Shown: positions 20,301 to 29,269 of the stretch, in pieces
Position numbering within the stretch: position 1 is the first letter of the stretch
Layout: every line of letters begins with the position of its first letter
Source: Pseudomonas sp. CC6-YY-74
GTDB lineage: Bacteria; Pseudomonadota; Gammaproteobacteria; Pseudomonadales; Pseudomonadaceae
NCBI RefSeq assembly: GCF_002025205.1
Contig: NZ_CP019947.1
Location: forward strand, 3,882,001 to 3,946,000
Direction: 5' to 3'
DNA length: 64,000 nt
The notes under the pieces: model-generated
The model's database searches: none
Seen by the model: the letters and a program-made list of their open reading frames with translations, nothing else
Told to the model about the DNA's origin: nothing
Program-made: the position numbers and the translations under genes

Positions 20301-20836
20301 AGCCCTTTGTCAGCGGCAGCGCCGGCCAGTACCGCCGGCGCCAGGTCGATGGCCGCGGCTTGCCGCTGTCGCGCGAGTTCCTGTTGCAGATGAGCCATAC
20401 CCAGACCATCCGCCGCAGCTTCTTCGCCGAGAACCCCAACGAGCCGAAAGTGCTGTTCAAGCTCGAGCCTTATTCGCTGGATTCCAGCCTGGGCCGTGCG
20501 GAATTCCGCTTCGGTGGCCAGCGCATGGAATACCGCCACGGGCCGATCGTGCAGACCGCCTTCAGCTGGCCAGCCGAGGCCAACGAAGGCCGCACCAGCC
20601 TGGTGGTCGAGGAACTCGGCGGGCACAAGGTCGGGATCGAGAAGAACAGCGGGCCCTGGTCGCTGTTCCGCCTGCTCGACCTGATGAGCGTGGACTACCA
20701 CAGCGGTCGCGACGTGCTGATGCTCAAGGCCGATCTCGGTGGTCGGCATGCCAACTACCTGTTGCACAGCCAGCGCTCGCCGAATCCGTTCGATATCGAC
20801 CTGCTGCGCAGCTTCAAGCTGCCGGCGACGCTCTGA
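17297..20836 (+). CDS. tssM: T6SS membrane-complex protein TssM (IcmF type)
   Basis: 1179 residues. Two N-terminal transmembrane helices (about 17-40 and 52-70), a cytoplasmic NTPase-like domain with Walker A GPQGSGKT at 138-145 and a DTAGRYL block, a third helix near 447-467, then the large periplasmic domain ending in the TssJ-binding region. TssM spans the envelope and forms the channel through which the Hcp tube passes. The coding frame overlaps tssL upstream and stp1 downstream (TGATG at 20834-20838), so the block is translationally coupled. Confidence 0.97.
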   Translation: MKSFFGKLAAFFCKTWVWSLCLVLVLALLVWFVGPLLAVADYKFWASTTSRLLSISGLFLVWGLAMVFASWKSGARKKAEEDDAEAQERLRREGMIGEEQVELRQRFKQALHTLKRSSLYRGRSEKWRNELPWYLLLGPQGSGKTSLLDFSGLDFPLNRGEQQRLTKDVSGTRYADWYFADHAVLIDTAGRYLNQPDAQVDSRAWDFLLGLLRQRRARPLNGVLVNIPLELLQGGSEVELENLARQTRQRLQEIHQRLGADVPVYLVLSKADKVLGFDEFFDQLSREESDQVLGASFRKEQNATDVQVIRQEFEELLRRLNSQVILRMHQERDTQRRGRILDFPHQLGLIGERLCLFSELAFSGNRYQRASQLRGFYLTSAPELNSQLDPSTSGIGRNLGLASSALPTFRSGRARFINHLLSQVIFPESELAGLDQKEVRRIDWGQRAMYAAAFVCLSLFGALWANGFSGNHGRLEQLRDLAQQLTQQHGSLSDQDDALRTLKALDHSYAATQVFPQVDEAAYLQRGGLYQGEQVGPTLQRVYRGELENLLLSRVGRQLEAQVRANLNDREGLLNSLRAYLMLNLQERRDKAFLQQWLAADWSLRYAGNSAGQRGLNQHFERLLAESFAPYSLNEPLVAQARQVLRSESLATVVYRMLRDQARSLPEYRLNEKLGPQAGLFAGGDYAIPGFYTQVGYQKTFTTKGADLVRDILRDNWVLGGSDSLSSNDLSRLLVEMEQLYFRDYANYWGEALAHLTLEPIGSANQGALQLAGLTAANSPLLQLLVEVRDNTRFKGMADAADDAGEAAEALKGARGKLGKVAKIAGAAAKQAQAALVKNLPDTARKTLERRFEPLHRLLDDNGGAGPELAITLQALDALQLQLASLAHASAPGQAAFELAKARMGGKRDAINQLRSSAARLPQPVGNWLSLLAEDSWMLVLDDAYYYLNQRYKSELYAAYKGSLKQRYPFSAHSESDVAIADFREFFKSQGIAQRFFDDYLKPFVSGSAGQYRRRQVDGRGLPLSREFLLQMSHTQTIRRSFFAENPNEPKVLFKLEPYSLDSSLGRAEFRFGGQRMEYRHGPIVQTAFSWPAEANEGRTSLVVEELGGHKVGIEKNSGPWSLFRLLDLMSVDYHSGRDVLMLKADLGGRHANYLLHSQRSPNPFDIDLLRSFKLPATL

Positions 20837-21564
20837 TGGCGCAAGTGACTAACGCATGGCGCAGCGCCGCGCGTACCGAAGTCGGCAAGGTGCGCGCGCG
20901 TAACGAAGATGCTTTTCTGGCGATGCCGGAGCAGGGCCTGTGGGTGGTCGCCGATGGCATGGGCGGGCACCAGAACGGCGCCCTGGCCAGCCGCCTGATC
21001 GTCGAGTACCTGGCCGAACCCAGCGCGGGCGACCTGCAGCAGCGTCTGCAGCAGTTGCGCCAGCGCCTGCACGGCCTCAACCGGCGCCTCGGCCAGGAGC
21101 TGACGGTCACCGCCGAGCGCCCCGACCCGGTGATCGGCAGCACCGTGGTGGCGCTGCTGATCGACGGCGACCGCGGCGCCTGCGTGTGGGCCGGCGACAG
21201 CCGCTGCTACCTGTGGCGCGGCAGCCGGCTGTACCAGCTCAGCCGCGATCACTCGCTGCTGCAACAACTGATCGACGAGCAACAGCTCAGCCCGACCGAG
21301 GCCGCCCGCCACCCGGCGGCCCATGCGCTGACCCGCGCCATTGGTGCCAGCGAAGAGTTGAAGCTGGAGATTCTCGAACTGGATATCCTGCCCGGCGATG
21401 TCTTTCTGCTGTGCAGCGATGGCCTCTATCAGGATCTGTCCGCCGACGAGTTGGGCGCCGCGCTCAATCTGCCGGCGCCGCAGTTGACCCTCAATCGCCT
21501 GTTTCAGCGGGTGCTCGACGGCCCGGCGCGGGACAACCTGAGTGCGGTGGTGATCCGCCGATGA
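20836..21564 (+). CDS. stp1: PP2C-type Ser/Thr phosphatase of the T6SS cluster
   Basis: 242 residues with PP2C metal-binding motifs: RARNEDA at 20-26, VVADGMGGH at 37-45, GSTVVALL and CVWAGDSRCYLWR, and a C-terminal DNLSAVVI. The family dephosphorylates Ser/Thr on proteins in a Mn/Mg-dependent way. In T6SS clusters it reverses the action of the kinase encoded next door, usually on an FHA protein. The one-base overlap with tssM and the position before the kinase match stp1-stk1 in HSI-II. Confidence 0.93.
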   Translation: MAQVTNAWRSAARTEVGKVRARNEDAFLAMPEQGLWVVADGMGGHQNGALASRLIVEYLAEPSAGDLQQRLQQLRQRLHGLNRRLGQELTVTAERPDPVIGSTVVALLIDGDRGACVWAGDSRCYLWRGSRLYQLSRDHSLLQQLIDEQQLSPTEAARHPAAHALTRAIGASEELKLEILELDILPGDVFLLCSDGLYQDLSADELGAALNLPAPQLTLNRLFQRVLDGPARDNLSAVVIRR

Positions 21565-21574
21565 GGAGCCCAGG

Positions 21575-22576
21575 ATGAGCGAGCAACTGCTCGACGCACC
21601 GCCGCTGGCCAGCGCTGAGGCCAGCGACCTGACCTATTTCGCCCTGGCCGCCACTGCGGCCAAACCGGCGGAAAAGGTCACGCGGCCGGTGCTCAGCGAA
21701 CTGCCGGACGTGCTCGGCGGCCGCTACAAGATCGAGCGCCTGCTCGGCGTCGGCGGCATGGGTGCGGTGTACCGCGCCCGCGACCTGCTGCGCGAACAGT
21801 TCGGCGATCCCGAACCCTATGTGGCGCTGAAAACCCTCAGTGACGACTTCGCCGAATACCCGGATGCCAACGCCCTGCTCTACAGCGAATTCGCCCTCAC
21901 CGCGCGGCTCACCCATCCCCATGTGGTGCGCCTGTTCGGTTTCGAGGTGGACGTGCCGAGCCAGCGCGCCTTTCTGATCCTGGAGCTGCTCAAGGGCCTG
22001 ACCCTCGATCAATTGCTCTGCGAGCGACCCGAGGGCGTGCCCTGGAGCGAGTTGCAGGAAATTGCCGTCGCCCTGCTCGACGCCCTGAGTTATTCGCACA
22101 GCCTGGGCGTGCTGCACGGCGACCTGAAGCCCAGCAATGTGATGCTTGCCGAAGACGGCTTGCGCCTGTTCGATTATGGTCTCGGCCAGCCGGTGGAAGG
22201 CCTGTTACCCGGCCTGCCGCGCCTGTGCCGCAATCGCTTTACCGCCTGGACCCCGCGTTACGCGGCGCTGGAATTGCTCGATGGCGCGCCACTGACTGCC
22301 GCGGCCGATGTCTACGCCCTGGCCTGCGTGCTCTACGAGCTGGCCAGCGGTCGCCATCCGTTCCGCCGTCTCAGCGCCAAACAGGCCAAAGCGATGGAAC
22401 TGGACAAGCAGCTGCAACGACCGGAGCAACTGCCGGCGCACTGCTGGCCGGCCCTGCGCACCGCTCTGGCATTCGAGGAGGCGCAGCGCAGCATCAGTTG
22501 CGCGCAGTTGCTCGAGGTATTTCGCCAGCAGCCGCCGCCGAGCCGCTGGTCGCGCTGGCTGGGCCGTAGCCGCTAG
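21575..22576 (+). CDS. stk1: Ser/Thr protein kinase of the T6SS cluster
   Basis: 333 residues from ATG 21575 after GAGGAG. Kinase landmarks: glycine loop GVGGMG at 58-63, VALK with Lys86, catalytic loop HGDLKPSN at 181-188, metal-binding DYG at 200-202. The usual HRD and DFG are HGD and DYG here; the catalytic and metal-binding Asp residues are kept, so activity is plausible. No transmembrane helix or periplasmic sensor follows, unlike PpkA of HSI-I; the protein is cytoplasmic. It should phosphorylate the FHA protein at 13,397-14,593 or the baseplate and is the last gene of the machine block. Confidence 0.92.
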   Translation: MSEQLLDAPPLASAEASDLTYFALAATAAKPAEKVTRPVLSELPDVLGGRYKIERLLGVGGMGAVYRARDLLREQFGDPEPYVALKTLSDDFAEYPDANALLYSEFALTARLTHPHVVRLFGFEVDVPSQRAFLILELLKGLTLDQLLCERPEGVPWSELQEIAVALLDALSYSHSLGVLHGDLKPSNVMLAEDGLRLFDYGLGQPVEGLLPGLPRLCRNRFTAWTPRYAALELLDGAPLTAAADVYALACVLYELASGRHPFRRLSAKQAKAMELDKQLQRPEQLPAHCWPALRTALAFEEAQRSISCAQLLEVFRQQPPPSRWSRWLGRSR

Positions 22577-22617
22577 TCGACGGCATCAATGGATGATCTT
22601 TTTACAAGGAAATGAGC

Positions 22618-24703
22618 ATGTTCAACCCGGCCAATGAAACCCATTTCAGCCTGAGCATCGAAGGCCTCGAACACGACCTGCAAGTGCTCGAGTTCAGCGG
22701 TCGCGAGGCGATCAGCCAGCCCTATCGCTTCGAGGTTGAGCTGATCAGCCAGCGCCCGGATCTCGACCTGCAAAGCCTGCTGCACCTGCCGGCTTTTCTC
22801 GCCTTCAGCCCCGATGACCTGGGTATTCACGGCTTGATCTACCGGGTTGCCCAGGGCGAGTCCGGCAAGCGTCTGACCCGCTACACAGTCTCCATCGTGC
22901 CGCAGCTCAGCTACCTGAGCCACCGCAGCAACCAGCGCATCTTCCAGCACCTGACGGTGCCGCAGATAGTCGCGCAGGTGCTGGAGGAGCACGGCATCCA
23001 GGCCAACGCCTACCAGTTCCAACTCGGCCGACGGTCTATCCCGAGCGCGAGTACTGCGTGCAGTACGACGAGTCGGACCTGCACTTCATCCAGCGCCTGT
23101 GCGAGGAGGAAGGCATTCACTACCACTTCCAGCACAGCAGCAACGGGCATGTCATGGTCTTCGGCGACGACCAGAGCGCCTTCGGCAAACTCGGCCAGCC
23201 GACTGCGTATCTGCAGGACAACGGCATGACCGCCGATGAACCGGTGATCAAGCGCCTCAAAGTGCGCCTGGAAACCCGCACCAGTCGCACCACGCGCCGC
23301 GATTATGATTTCGCACAGCCGCGCCTGCTCCTGCAGGCCGGCTTCAAACCCGCGCCAGACCCCGACGCCAAGCCGCTGCCGGATCTGGAAGACTACGACT
23401 ACCCCGGCCGGTTCGTCGACCGTACGCGCGGCAAGCATCTCAGCCAACGCAACCTGGAGCGTCACCGCGCCGACTACTGCCTGGCCGAAGGCCGTGGCGA
23501 TCAGCCCAAGCTGCTTAGCGGCCACTTCCTCGAACTCTCTGACCACCCGCGTGGCGACTACAACGACCTCTGGCTGCTGCACGACGTGATCCACCAGGGC
23601 AAACAGCCGCAAGTGCTGGAAGAGTCGATTACGTCGGGCGACGCCATACATTCGCCCTCCCCCCTTTGGGATGAGGGGCAAACAGACAACGCCGAGTTCC
23701 ACCAAGGCTACCGCAACCGCTTCACCGCCACCCCCTGGGACGTGCCCTACCGGCCGCCGCTGGCGCACGCAAAACCGCGCGTGCTCGGCAGCCAGAGCGC
23801 GGTGGTCACCGGCCCGGCCGGCGAAGAGATCCACTGCGACCAGTACGGCCGGATCAAGGTGCAATTCTTCTGGGACCGTCACGGCCAGGCCGACGACAAA
23901 ACCAGCTGCTGGCTGCGCGTGTCCAATAGCTGGGCCGGCGACAACTACGGCGCCATCGCCATCCCGCGCATCGGCATGGAAGTGCTGGTGACCTTCCTCG
24001 AAGGCGACCCCGACCAACCCCTGGTCACCGGCTGCCTGTACCACAAGGAGCACGTCGTCCCTACGACCTACCGGCGAACAAGACCCGCAGCCTGTTCAAG
24101 ACCCTGAGCTCGCCGGGCGGTGGCGGCTACAACGAACTACGCATCGAAGACAAAAAAGGCGAAGAGCAGATCTACCTGCACGCCGAACGCGACTGGGACG
24201 AAAACATCGAGCACGACCAGAAAATCCGCGTCGGCCACGAGCGTCACGACACGGTCGAGGCCAACAGTTACACCGAACTCAAAGCCGAAGAACACCTGAC
24301 CGTCAAAGCCGAGCGCAAAGTCGAAGTCAAACCCGACGATCACCTCACGGTCGGGCAGAACCAGCACATCAAACTCGGCAGCGCGCAACTGACCAAAGCC
24401 GGTCGCGAGATCCACCTCAAGGCCGGGCAGAAAATGGTCATCGAAGCCGGCACCGAACTGTCCCTCAAGGCCGGCGGCAGCTTCATCAAACTCGACCCCG
24501 GCGGCATCACCCTCAGCGGCCCCCTGGTCAAGATCAACGCCGGCGGCGCGCCGGGCAAGGGCTCGGGCATCAAGATCAAACCGCCGGTACTGCCAGGAGC
24601 GGCGGACAGCGACAAGGCGGGGAATTTGTTGGATCAGGCGCAAGCCGGTGCCCTGCTCAACACACCAAACAAGCGCAAACGTATGCTCAATTTCTCGGGC
24701 TAA
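22618..24703 (+). pseudogene. vgrG: Second vgrG, split by two single-base deletions
   Basis: Three frames joined together give a complete VgrG of about 695 residues that closely parallels the first VgrG. The start at ATG 22618 follows AAGGA. Frame 1 codes to about 23,027 (ending ...YQFQLG); a C is missing in the C run at 23,026-23,030, as the first VgrG has GPTVYP at the same point. Frame 2 runs to about 24,060, where another C is lost in CCC just after ...HKEHVV. Frame 3 runs to TAA 24703 with a short tail (...RKRMLNFSG) and no toxin domain. Either a real double frameshift or two sequencing errors; if intact it would carry the following effector. Confidence 0.9.
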
Positions 24704-24760
24704 CAGGGATGGAGCGCGAGCGGTCAATTAGCTCGCCAACAAGGATTAGGGATTACCACC

Positions 24761-27211
24761 ATGGCAGACAGCAAACCGATCAACTGGGCGTATCCGTTCA
24801 AAACCACTGAAGCATCGGTAAACCCACTGCAGTACCTGACCCACATGGCCAAAGCCAAGGATGGCTACTACCCCACCGGCGAGAACGGCCTGTGGCACGG
24901 CGGCGTGCACTTCGACAAAGGCACCGCTGCGGTCTTTGACCAGTCCAGCGTGCGCTGTATCGCCGATGGCGAGGTGATCGCTTATCGCATCAACGATAGC
25001 TACCCGGTCAGCGAATACACCGAGGCCATCCCGCAGATCAAACGCGTGCCGTTCTCCTCGGGGTTCGTGTTGGTCAAACATAAGCTCCAGCCTCCTCAGC
25101 CCAGCAACGGCACATCAACAGCCAGCGAACAGTCGCCTCCCACACTGACCGTCTACAGCCTGTATATGCATTTGCAGGACTGGGCGGGCTATCAGGCCAA
25201 AGCGGATCTTGCCCGACCGGGATTCTGGGACGCAGTAACGTATATCGTCGACACCAAAGACCAGGGCCTCAATGTACGTGCCGAGCCCAACACCAACGGC
25301 ACGCATTTGGCCGTGCTAGCCAAGGACTCGCAGGTCACCGTCAGCCACCCAGAGGGCGATTACTGTAAGTTGCTTAGCATCGTCAGTGGGGCAGCCGAAC
25401 CGGCTCTGACGCCAGACAGTGCAGGCAAGCTACCCGGCTTTGTGGCCTTCAAACTGCTCAAAGCCCAACACGAACCCAAGGCCAAGGACAGCGTGGTAGT
25501 GCTAAACCCAGGCATCGCGATCAAGGCCGGCGACCTGATCGGTCATCTAGGCACCTATCAGAACCACAACGGCGCAGCGCAGCCGCTGCTGCATCTGGAG
25601 GTATTCAGCTGCGAAGACGTACCCAGCTTTATCAGCCAAAGCCAAGCCTGGGCCCGCAGCCTGCCAGATACCGAGAAGACCCTGCTCAAGGTCCACAAGG
25701 ACGCCAGCCGACTGATCACCCACCGTGACGATATCAAGGCCGACAACCCACCCCAACTAGGCGACGCCGGCAGCCAGATCGGCGTTGATCTGATCATTCC
25801 TCAAGCCCTGCTTGATGGGTTACCAGCGGCTAACAAAATCAAAGCCAGCAAAGCTGTCGCCGGCAGCAACATTCCGCAGACCACTCACTGGTGGCGTCTG
25901 GACGGACTGCTCGCAGACAGGGATGGCAACCCCATCAACGGTTGGCTCGCCGAACAAGACCTAATCACCACGCGCCATAGCCCTTGGGAATGGCAAGACT
26001 TCCAATGCATCGAAGACACCGGCAAGCCGGTTGAGAAACTGGCCTACACCCTGAATGCCAGAGGCATGCTGAGCGACGATGAAAAGCAGAATTACCGCGC
26101 CCAGATCAGCAAAGCCGACGGCGGCCCTATCTTGGGCATCGCCCGCCTCTACGACATAGTCGACACCAATAAGGACGACGTACTTACCAGCGACGAGATT
26201 CGCGCAGCTCTCGGCAAACCCTGGCACGCCCAAGTGCTTGGCCAGCTAATCACCAAATATGAAAGCGAGTGGTACTGGAACAAAAGCAAATGGGACGAAC
26301 TCGACCCATTGCTGGCAGAGGAGCCTGGCACGCCAAATCAGACCTGGGAAGTGGAAAAACAGCGGATCGAGAAGCTGAGCTGGTGGAAAGAGCTGGCGGG
26401 GCAGCATGAGATTAGTGGAGATGGATTAGCTTGGCACCTCCATGCTCCCATGCTCGTTGCCGACTTTACGGGTAAGAGAAAAAATACCTGCTCGAAATGC
26501 AACAAGAGCATCTCTATAACTTATGAGCTGATGAAAAAAATATGTCCAAACAACACAGCAGAGGACTTCATCAAGGACTTTGTTTTGCATACCGAAAATT
26601 TCTTCGAGAAATATGGAATCAACTCCTGCTCCCAAGTAACCCATCTACTTGCACAAGCCAAACACGAAACAAAACGATTTACTGCATTTCGCGAGTCACT
26701 TTACTACTCTAGCTACACAGCCCAAGACCTATATAGCATGGCCCCTACGGCAATCAACAATGGCTTCACTCGTAAAGGTCTAACCTTTCCCACCCACGCA
26801 GCAAAACTTCAATATATCGAGGCTAACCTGCTAAAGAACGACGCAGGATACGGCCAGCATTCCTTCGGCAGCAACGAATATCCAGACAACGATTATCGCG
26901 GACGAGGTTTGCTCCACCTCACTCATTACACGAACTATCACGCTTGCGCCTTAGCAATAGGCAAGCCGATCGATGCAGAACCGACGCTGGTACAAAGTGA
27001 TGTAGCTGTAATTGTCGAAACCGGGCTCTGGTTCTGGAAAACCAATAACTTGAAAGTCCACGCAGAAAACACCGAACTCACAGAAGAGGAAGCTGTGAAG
27101 AAAATCACACGGATCATCAATGGTGGGGATAAAGGCCTCGCGGAAAGAAAGCAATTTAAACGCGAAATTACTGAGGTATTCATTGAGCTATATGGGAGCT
27201 GCTCTGCATGA
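24761..27211 (+). CDS. T6SS cell-wall effector: M23-like, EF-hand and GH19 domains
   Basis: 816 residues after AAGGATTAGGGA. The N-terminal third resembles a LytM/M23 endopeptidase: WHGGVH (His46, His50), LYMHL (His137) and HLEVF (His278), with an SH3-like insert (TKDQGLNVRAEP, about 167-215). A canonical EF-hand loop DTNKDDVLTSDE lies at 468-479. The C-terminal about 200 residues are a GH19 lysozyme/endolysin-like domain: AQAKHET with candidate catalytic Glu636, YRGRG at 712-716, and a C-terminal IINGGDKGLAER block. No signal peptide is present. It follows a vgrG and is coupled to an exported protein, so it should be a T6SS peptidoglycan-degrading toxin. Base composition turns AT-rich from about 26,430, near the GH19 part. 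Confidence 0.88.
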   Translation: MADSKPINWAYPFKTTEASVNPLQYLTHMAKAKDGYYPTGENGLWHGGVHFDKGTAAVFDQSSVRCIADGEVIAYRINDSYPVSEYTEAIPQIKRVPFSSGFVLVKHKLQPPQPSNGTSTASEQSPPTLTVYSLYMHLQDWAGYQAKADLARPGFWDAVTYIVDTKDQGLNVRAEPNTNGTHLAVLAKDSQVTVSHPEGDYCKLLSIVSGAAEPALTPDSAGKLPGFVAFKLLKAQHEPKAKDSVVVLNPGIAIKAGDLIGHLGTYQNHNGAAQPLLHLEVFSCEDVPSFISQSQAWARSLPDTEKTLLKVHKDASRLITHRDDIKADNPPQLGDAGSQIGVDLIIPQALLDGLPAANKIKASKAVAGSNIPQTTHWWRLDGLLADRDGNPINGWLAEQDLITTRHSPWEWQDFQCIEDTGKPVEKLAYTLNARGMLSDDEKQNYRAQISKADGGPILGIARLYDIVDTNKDDVLTSDEIRAALGKPWHAQVLGQLITKYESEWYWNKSKWDELDPLLAEEPGTPNQTWEVEKQRIEKLSWWKELAGQHEISGDGLAWHLHAPMLVADFTGKRKNTCSKCNKSISITYELMKKICPNNTAEDFIKDFVLHTENFFEKYGINSCSQVTHLLAQAKHETKRFTAFRESLYYSSYTAQDLYSMAPTAINNGFTRKGLTFPTHAAKLQYIEANLLKNDAGYGQHSFGSNEYPDNDYRGRGLLHLTHYTNYHACALAIGKPIDAEPTLVQSDVAVIVETGLWFWKTNNLKVHAENTELTEEEAVKKITRIINGGDKGLAERKQFKREITEVFIELYGSCSA

Positions 27212-28017
27212 AAATTAAAAAACTACTATGCGCACTGACTTTTTCTGCCGTGGTCAGTACATGCTATGCAGACGGCTCAGCCTGTGCGGCCAAATCTGAA
27301 AAGGATTTATACAGCCCGATACTTCTAGACAAGAGTTTCGCGATACGCTTTGAAATTTCAAATATATCGATCGATCCGAATGGTGATATTTTCCCCATCA
27401 TGATAGTGGGACAGAACTGCGATACCGGAAGCGAAACGCAAATCGCAGAACTTCCCTATCTTGGCGACCCTGGGAAAGTGGAGAGCGCCTTCTTGGCAGA
27501 CTCAGATTTCGACGGTAAGGCAGAGCTCTTTGTCATTCATAGAGCAACCCTTTACTCCGACACCGGTATCAGCTACGGCTCTGATTACTTCACAACACTG
27601 GTCTACAAGTACCTAGACACATTTACGTACGAACGGAGCGATCGAGTCAGCACCTACTTCGGCGCTGGTGGGGACGTCTTATCGTCACTTACGAGCGACA
27701 AACTCGCATACGAATACCCATACAAATCCGAAGTCTCTATCCAAAGCAGATTAGCTTCCGCTCAATACAAAGCATGGCTCGAACAGAAACAAATCACTAC
27801 CCGCATATCGAGAAAGACCTACTTACATGATCAGCCCAACGTTGCAGATAGAACCTCAAAATATTTGATAGATGGCGATGAGGTTCAAGTACTGAATCAG
27901 GAAGCAGGCTGGCTGGAGGCCGTGTTTCACAACAAGAAAAAAGGCGACATCAAGGGGTGGATACAGCGCAAGGATACACTCGAATGCGCAAACCAAAACT
28001 TAGGCGTCGATAAGTAA
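27208..28017 (+). CDS. Exported SH3-domain protein, likely immunity to the GH19 effector
   Basis: 269 residues; ATG 27208 overlaps the effector's TGA (ATGA). A signal peptide ends near residue 21 (CYADG). The middle contains a DSDFDGKAELFV stretch like an FG-GAP/VCBS-type repeat, and the C-terminus a bacterial SH3 module (about 205-260: DQPNVADRTSKYL...GWIQRKD). The protein should be periplasmic, where a cell-wall hydrolase would act. Coupling and compartment support an immunity role. The gene is AT-rich compared with the T6SS core, suggesting transfer. Confidence 0.75.
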   Translation: MKIKKLLCALTFSAVVSTCYADGSACAAKSEKDLYSPILLDKSFAIRFEISNISIDPNGDIFPIMIVGQNCDTGSETQIAELPYLGDPGKVESAFLADSDFDGKAELFVIHRATLYSDTGISYGSDYFTTLVYKYLDTFTYERSDRVSTYFGAGGDVLSSLTSDKLAYEYPYKSEVSIQSRLASAQYKAWLEQKQITTRISRKTYLHDQPNVADRTSKYLIDGDEVQVLNQEAGWLEAVFHNKKKGDIKGWIQRKDTLECANQNLGVDK

Positions 28018-28198
28018 AACGGATCAATTACTTGGACGCGGCGTAGGGATATTCTTCCATGAGCCAGTAAACCAATATACAGATAAATAACCGGATGAGT
28101 AAGGGATAACTTTATTTCTACGACTGGTAATATACCGGAAAACAAATCTGCAATTCTTCTCGTTTCCGGCTCTTCTTGCCCACAGCTGAGTTTAAATA

Positions 28199-28954
28199 AT
28201 GCGTAATATCAGTATATTTTTTGTTATTAGTTTCCTGTCAACCATGCAGGCAGTGGCTGCATGCCGTACGCCTACAGATGATTTCAATGGGCTGCGCTGT
28301 TTAAGTGAAATTTATAAAGACTCAGACATTGCTCTAAATAAATCTTATACTAAGCTCATATCGTCGCTAGACATGAAAGGCAAGCAGGCTGCTAAAGAAA
28401 GCCAGCTGAGCTGGATCAGGTTAAGGGATGGTCAGTGCGGATATAGGCAATCTTATCAGTTCTTGTTTGATATGGACTGTGCAATAAAAATCACCCAAGA
28501 GCGGGATTTATATCTTCGTGCACTGCAAAGTGAGTGCAGAGGGCTAGATTGCCTCTACAACAATCCCGACTTGGTTCGGCAAATCGACATTAAAACTGCA
28601 TTTTTGACCGGATTTCTGAACACAATAAAATCAAAAGACGTGAAGCGCTTCATGCAACACATGAACAAGGAATATCTTGAAGAACAATTCTATGGCTTTC
28701 TAAAAGGCGATTCTGAGTATTTTATCAATTCATTTCTTTGGGGTAGAAACACCCTTGATAATAGCTATACCGATATAGCAATTAGCTCAATAGAAAAAAT
28801 TGAGATCACCTCCTATGAGGCAAGTCAAAACAACCCATTAGAATTCAATGTTAAAATACTTGTTTTTTGGCGAGATGGAAAATCAGAGTGCAAATTCGGC
28901 ATGCTGCAGGATCCTGACTCAGGCATATTTTCAATAATTGGAAGCTATGGTTAG
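28199..28954 (+). CDS. LprI-like periplasmic lysozyme inhibitor, second candidate immunity
   Basis: 251 residues with a signal peptide ending near residue 21 (MQAVAAC). Residues about 22-105 have the LprI/DUF1311 pattern: CLSEIYKDSDIALNKSYTKL, then AAKESQLSWIRLRDGQCGY. Members of this family inhibit lysozyme. The remaining 145 residues form a separate, unrecognised domain. It lies 181 bases after the SH3 protein on the same strand, in strongly AT-rich DNA. Given a GH19 lysozyme-like effector two genes upstream, an inhibitor function is a reasonable inference. Confidence 0.75.
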   Translation: MRNISIFFVISFLSTMQAVAACRTPTDDFNGLRCLSEIYKDSDIALNKSYTKLISSLDMKGKQAAKESQLSWIRLRDGQCGYRQSYQFLFDMDCAIKITQERDLYLRALQSECRGLDCLYNNPDLVRQIDIKTAFLTGFLNTIKSKDVKRFMQHMNKEYLEEQFYGFLKGDSEYFINSFLWGRNTLDNSYTDIAISSIEKIEITSYEASQNNPLEFNVKILVFWRDGKSECKFGMLQDPDSGIFSIIGSYG

Positions 28955-29063
28955 TTTCCAGGATTAAATTGGTCGGAAAAGATAACTGTTTTATTTACTT
29001 CCCCGATCATCAAGCCTTTATTGTGAGAACGCACAGAAGTTAGGGGCCATACTCAGGACCGAT

Positions 29064-29121
29064 AAGGGGACAGATTTATTTTTGACTGACGGGAGTAGCC
29101 GACAAATAAATCTGTCCCCTT
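29064..29121. repeat. Perfect 18-bp inverted repeat
   Basis: AAGGGGACAGATTTATTT at 29064-29081 pairs perfectly with 29104-29121, with a 22-base spacer, and a T-run follows. The GGGGACAGATTTATTT word is one I associate with dispersed repeats in proteobacterial genomes. It could also act as a terminator after the LprI-like gene. It sits directly before a truncated reading frame and may mark the deletion boundary. Confidence 0.8.
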
Positions 29122-29128
29122 TTTTGCA

Positions 29129-29269
29129 GTCCTGCCGACCAACTGGACGCGGGGCGAGAACAACGACTCCGGCATCAACCTGACCATCCTGGCCCAGTTG
29201 CTTGAGCAGTCCGATCAGACGTTCGCCGAAGCGAGTGGCATGCATGCAGAAGGGACCCGACGCACATGA
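29129..29269 (+). pseudogene. 3' remnant of a gene that preceded the Tli4-like gene
   Basis: A frame without its own start runs from the edge of the inverted repeat to a TGA at 29267-29269. It encodes about 46 sensible residues (LPTNWTRGENNDSGINLTI, then LAQLLEQSDQTFAEASG). Its stop overlaps the ATG of the Tli4-like gene as ATGA, the usual effector-immunity junction. I infer that this is the C-terminal end of the lost partner effector, perhaps a Tle4-type lipase; I cannot confirm the family from so short a piece. Composition is GC-rich again, unlike the genes just upstream. Confidence 0.5.

Noticed and set aside
18881..20767. 628-codon open frame on the minus strand opposite tssM
   Set aside because: Antisense shadow; tssM motifs and overlaps with both neighbours are decisive.
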